Shown here: one piece after another, positions 59,850 to 64,000 of the stretch
Layout of the letters: the number at the start of each line of letters is the position of its first letter
Position numbering within the stretch: the first letter of the stretch is position 1
DNA from: Margaritifera margaritifera
Taxonomy: Eukaryota > Mollusca > Bivalvia > Unionida > Margaritiferidae
Assembly (NCBI GenBank): GCA_029931535.1
Contig: JAQPZY010001414.1
Location: 62,001 to 126,000 of the forward strand
Length of the DNA: 64,000 nt
Direction: 5' to 3'
Translations under genes and position numbers: made by a program
The notes under the pieces: generated by a model
The model's input: only the letters and a program-made list of their open reading frames with translations
Told to the model about the DNA's origin: nothing
The model's database searches: none

Positions 59850-60546
59850 AACAGCATTTCAGATATATTTACTACGACCCAAAATGTTCAGTTGCTTGCA
59901 AAAATATTACTCAACAGCAGGAACACATTACACGAGAGAACAGGGAAATAAACTACGCTGATTTAAAAGATAGATTAAGAGCATAATCTATCTACACATT
60001 ACAAAAGCAATCGAAAAAAAAGATTAATTCAACAATATGTCGCAAGAAAAAGGTTTATGTCAGTCAGTTGAATGATCAGTGTCAGGCAGACATTATTGAC
60101 ATGGAATCATATAAAACCTTGAAACAGTGAATATACATGCAGAGTCTATATTCGAAGAAAACAGCAAAAGCTACAACTGATTGAAGGAAAGAAATTATAC
60201 GACAGGTAAGGAAAAATTCAAAAGCGTTTTAATTCAGAAAAAGGCATATTTATTTGAAATGTGAAACAAGATCCTAAGGACAAAAATGTTGACGTATTTC
60301 ACACAAAAGTTAAACTAAAAGATGGGTTGACGTTTTGCCAAGCAAATAAGGAAGCATATGAATGAATCTTCCCTTACAACGTATATATCTGGAACACGTG
60401 CATATAATATAAGTCAAACAGTCAGAATTTCGAAATACAACACATTTTTTATAAAGGGTTTTCTACCTAACTTTACAGAGGACTTATTTAAAACTAAGGC
60501 TGCAGCGTTTACCAAAAATTCTAAACGTGTACACATTTTGCGATAG
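59850..60546 (+). pseudogene. Polinton-type integrase, internally deleted
   Basis: Pieces of a Maverick/Polinton retrovirus-like integrase in order: an N-terminal IYYDPKCSV; SIYTLQKQSKKK; the catalytic-core start QLNDQCQADIIDMESYK, carrying the first Asp of the DDE triad; then, after a gap where the second Asp and the Glu should be, a C-terminal chromo-like domain in the open frame 60358-60546 (VRISKYNTFFIKGFLPNFTE). The gap between core start and C-terminus is about 240 bp, far too short for the missing core, so there was an internal deletion in addition to stops and frame changes. It is a separate lineage from the remnant at 25485. Confidence 0.68.
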
Positions 60547-60949
60547 CACTAATAGTGCCGCTTAAGCGATCCGATCGAAACTCAGAATTTATCTCGACCT
60601 GCTCATTAGGCTTACAGCTGAAATCTATTTAAACGTTAGTACTATAACATAGAACACATTACGATGGTCTCAGCACATCACATAATACATTCTAATGTTT
60701 ATTGGTACTATTATGGGACGTGTGATGGCATTCCCTCGTGAAAAAGGAAAGCATCAGCATAAGAAACGCACATGCTGAAAGTTTGCAATGCGAAATCTAA
60801 TGTAGTTGTATTATTAATATGTAAGCCATTACCTTCCTCAACATATAAGTGTATCATCTGCATGATGTCTTGTACCTCTTACAATGACATGTATTTGATG
60901 AATATATCTCACAATTTAGGTAAAACGTCCTTACGTTTGTTGCCTTAAA

Positions 60950-60952
<3 letters not shown>
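60547..60952. other. No gene recognised
   Basis: AT-rich sequence after the integrase remnant. Confidence 0.5.

Positions 60953-61035
<83 letters not shown>
60953..61035. repeat. (TA)n microsatellite
   Basis: A perfect TA tract of about 83 bp. Confidence 0.97.
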
Positions 61036-61039
<4 letters not shown>

Positions 61040-63017
61040 TTGTCAAAGTATGCCGTGGTAGGATCTCCGGTGAAATTGTGCAGTATCTTACAAACTTTGA
61101 ACGGTTCTTCTTTAAATATGAAAGTTATTCTTGAAAAGTCATGATTGATAACATGCTATAACAGAAAATCATACAGTATAAATACTTTATGTCAGCTTTT
61201 TCAGTAAAACAACTGTATGGATAATGTTGTGCAATGTGTGGTACAACCAGTTCTCATCAACTTCAACATTGTCCTAGTGTACAATAGATGTGAACATAAT
61301 CCATACTTTAAGAAAATAATCACCCGAAAAATTCTACTAAACAGTCATCTTTAGCAGTGATGTGGAAATATGTAATTTAATTGGAATAGGTAGTTCCCGC
61401 ATCACTGACTGACACCTAGGTGTTCGTTTAGACGTTTACCAATTTTCTAAACATATACAGGCAGTAAACTAAACTAAGACGTTTACACGTGTACCGTTGC
61501 AGCCTTATTTCAAACCAAGCAAGTGATTTTAATTGATCGAGTCCCTTCCAAACTCGACACATGAAGGAAGAGGACATATAGGGCGTTGTTTGCCAGCAAG
61601 AGTGTTCTCTATACGACAAACAATCTGTCATAACAAACGTGAAAAGATTTTGCGGACCAATAGATTGATCGGTAAAAGGTTTGCTCTCGTAAAATTGAAA
61701 GAGCATAATCAATCTTTTAACAGTCGACATTATAATATTAAGATATAGTATGCACCAAAGACACACCTCTCCCTTAGAAACGTTCTTCACACGGAATACC
61801 TCAACGATATACGAAAAGTACACCTCTCCTTCAAAGACTACGATGGTGATAGCAAAATACATAGCTACATGAATTTAATAGTACGAAGGCTTTTAAGGTT
61901 TAGACAGATAATGAGTTTGTACATTGTGCTAGATGTGGACAAACAGCACATTAGACGCGGCATGTGAACTGGTGTTGATCACGAGTTGAAAACAGCAAGA
62001 AAATCCACAAACGTCAACATTAAATATAAAATTCGCTAGCACAGTGTGCACAATGGGCTAGAACAACAATGAAAGACATATATAGAGACAAAGCCTTATC
62101 GTCTACTACACAAAGATTCCATCTACAGAGAACATGCTGGTCTTTAACTATGTTGACTAACACGAAATCTAACGGCTTCCTTTGTACAGGTTTTGTTATA
62201 TCGGTAGCTTTTCTAACAAAAAGGGAAATCTTTGTTATACAAATATTGAGATCAGCTATATTACAGGTATCAAATATTCGACCGTTTTCTTTGAAGTATA
62301 TGAATTTCTTCCTTTTGATTTCGCGCGGTGATATTTCAACACCTTGTGACTGAGTCGCCTCTACTTGTTCTTTATTGCAATCTTCTGCTTTGGCTATTTT
62401 AATTCATGTCAATATTTCAAATGTGTTCTATCACATTCAGATCTACTTGAGTCTTTTGGAGTTGAGATGTAACCTTGTCTGCAACATTAAGATCTGCTCT
62501 TACTGTTACCTACATCGTCCTTTTTGAAGAAGCTATTGAAGTATACAAATTGAACACAATCAATAACGGATATTAAGAAAAGTTATACAGTTAATAATTC
62601 CAGTCTGCCAAAGGCATTTTATAATCGACTACCGCATTGGCACATGTAATTCCCCCCCCCCCCACTTCCAAAAAAAAAAAAAACATATTAGTTCTTACCC
62701 AATGAATAGAGAGTTGCATTACAATCAACCTTTTGAAGAAATACGTCACAAGTGGTGACAAAAGAACCTTTAAGAACTAAAGATATCGGAAAAGCCAAAT
62801 GCGAAACAGAATAATAATATATCCATTTCATTATAGATAATACATTTTGCTGCTTTTTGCCACAATTTTTATGATGAACTCAAAAGTGAATTAGTGAAGC
62901 AAATACAACTCAGTAGCACAAGTATGGGCAGAGCATGTTTACACTGATAACCAATGGTTTTGCCTTGATTTGAGAAATAAACAAGATAATAGATTACATG
63001 TCAGTGGTCGTGCATTA
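61036..63017. other. No gene recognised
   Basis: The 144-codon minus-strand frame at 61428-61862 is the longest unexplained one. It has cysteine-rich patches but no recognised family, and a shorter plus-strand frame overlaps it. A C-run followed by an A-run lies at 62652-62683. Confidence 0.4.
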
Positions 63018-64000
63018 GCTAAAGTTCATGAAGGTATTAACATAATGACATTGAAATCAGCACAGTAGAAAGTGAAAATGCTCACAAAATGTATATTTAT
63101 TTCGTGTCTGATTACCATTGTAAACACAGTCAATTATGTTTCAAGTTTGTATATGTGTATATATTTACTTGAAGGAATCTCATAACATGTTAATATGTGC
63201 AGTCTCCATGATGTAAAAAAGGAGAGCATCTAGCCCAACCAGACTACCTTTTTATTGGTAGACAGGTTGAAATATCAGTAAGTGATATTGTGCCAACTTG
63301 CACCTCTGTAACTAAAGACTTCAGAGAAAATACAGGTATTTTCGTTGTCTTTTACAACAAGGACAACATGGTGTTGGAAACTATGTTTCGAGAAAACCAT
63401 GTTATTCATGAGAAGTCGGCAGAAATTGTAGATACCATGAAAGAGAAGAAAACAAATCATTAGACTTGAATATCCCTTCCATTACAAGGAACTGACGAAA
63501 CCATAAGGTAACGTGTTTAAATTTTCAACCAAACAACGCTTGTCCTCATTCACGGACAGTACTTCTTTCTTCATTTTGATATATGCATCTCAGAATTGTA
63601 TAATCTGAGTAAACTCATACCTTCATAGTTTCCTTTGCGACTAAGTAAGCATGCTTGGTACACGTGGGCTGATTTTGGACGCGGAATGGTGTCGCCGGAA
63701 AATGGTGTGGCTTAAACGTAAGAAACAAATATTTCTATTACGCGCAGATTTTGAAAACAATATTTATCCGCTGCTAACTTCTAAAACGTTACTATCTTTT
63801 TTTTACAAGCATTAAAGTTCGTATTTGTCTCAGTAATGAATGACACAAGTGTAAATTTTGTTTTTTTTTTTGCGCTAAACTTTTGTAGTTAATGCCTGTT
63901 TAAGTCAATCGCCTTTAAACTAATATTAACTGAAAAAGTCACTAGCAATATGTATTGAAAACAAATCTATTATTGGTACTGCGCCGCATATGTGCCGATT
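63018..64000 (+). repeat. Long direct repeat, copy 2 (runs off the window)
   Basis: Collinear with 46440-47640. The shared plus-strand frame is open here from about 63258 to 63461 (RQVEISVSDIV, KDFRENTGIFVVFYNKDN, HVIHEKSAEIVDTM) and ends at TAG. The encoded family is not recognised. Confidence 0.75.

Noticed and set aside
61428..61862. 144-codon minus-strand frame as a host gene
   Set aside because: No family resemblance, unusual composition and an overlapping opposite frame; kept only as unexplained sequence.

Overview
This window looks like non-coding, repeat-rich nuclear DNA of an animal. The base composition is AT-rich. There are about a dozen (TA)n tracts of roughly 55-80 bp, tetranucleotide arrays, tRNA-derived SINE-like copies, a non-LTR retrotransposon tail, a hAT-type MITE and a PIF/Harbinger element whose exons are separated by introns. 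Together these fit a lophotrochozoan, most likely a mollusc and perhaps a cephalopod. That placement is inference from repeat content, not from a diagnostic gene. No host protein-coding gene could be recognised, and most of the longer open frames outside the mobile elements are chance frames or microsatellite translations.

The centrepiece is a bounded 13,352-bp virus-like element at 8055-21406. It is flanked by a 5-bp target-site duplication (GCTTT, possibly 6 bp) and has terminal inverted repeats of about 285 bp (left) and 325 bp (right). It belongs to the Polinton/Maverick and Polinton-like virus sphere. Its genes are a protein-primed family B DNA polymerase, an FtsK/HerA (A32-like) packaging ATPase, a major capsid protein candidate, a minor capsid (penton-type) candidate, a conserved DUF8207-like protein, a fibre gene with phage-tail-like repeats, a two-module HNH endonuclease and several orphan genes. 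Two gene sets diverge from a 63-bp intergenic region at 17460-17522. The replication and capsid block reads leftward on the minus strand. The fibre and a run of tightly packed orphan genes read rightward. The HNH gene sits inside the leftward block in the opposite direction. Almost every gene carries frameshifts and in-frame stops, so this is a decayed copy. The polymerase has also lost the region after its first polymerase-domain motif. No retroviral-type integrase was seen in it.

The termini are unusual. Each TIR contains a long fold-back in which the outer end motif recurs inverted about 110-150 bp inward. A free-standing hairpin of similar design and similar end motif lies at 25117-25224, about 260 bp from a remnant of a Polinton-type integrase. 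A second, internally deleted integrase remnant lies at 59850-60546.

Downstream of the element, 21.8-64 kb is a patchwork: a 181-bp hAT-like MITE with an 8-bp duplication; an inverted pair of LTR-like repeats (27.2 and 28.5 kb); a LINE 3' end (32.7-33.3 kb); a duplicated degenerate repeat (42.7-43.8 and 58.6-59.8 kb); a direct repeat pair (46.4-47.6 and 63.0-64.0 kb) preserving part of an orphan reading frame; a PIF/Harbinger element with convergent Myb-like and transposase genes (49.6-54.3 kb) and a SINE between them; and many microsatellites.
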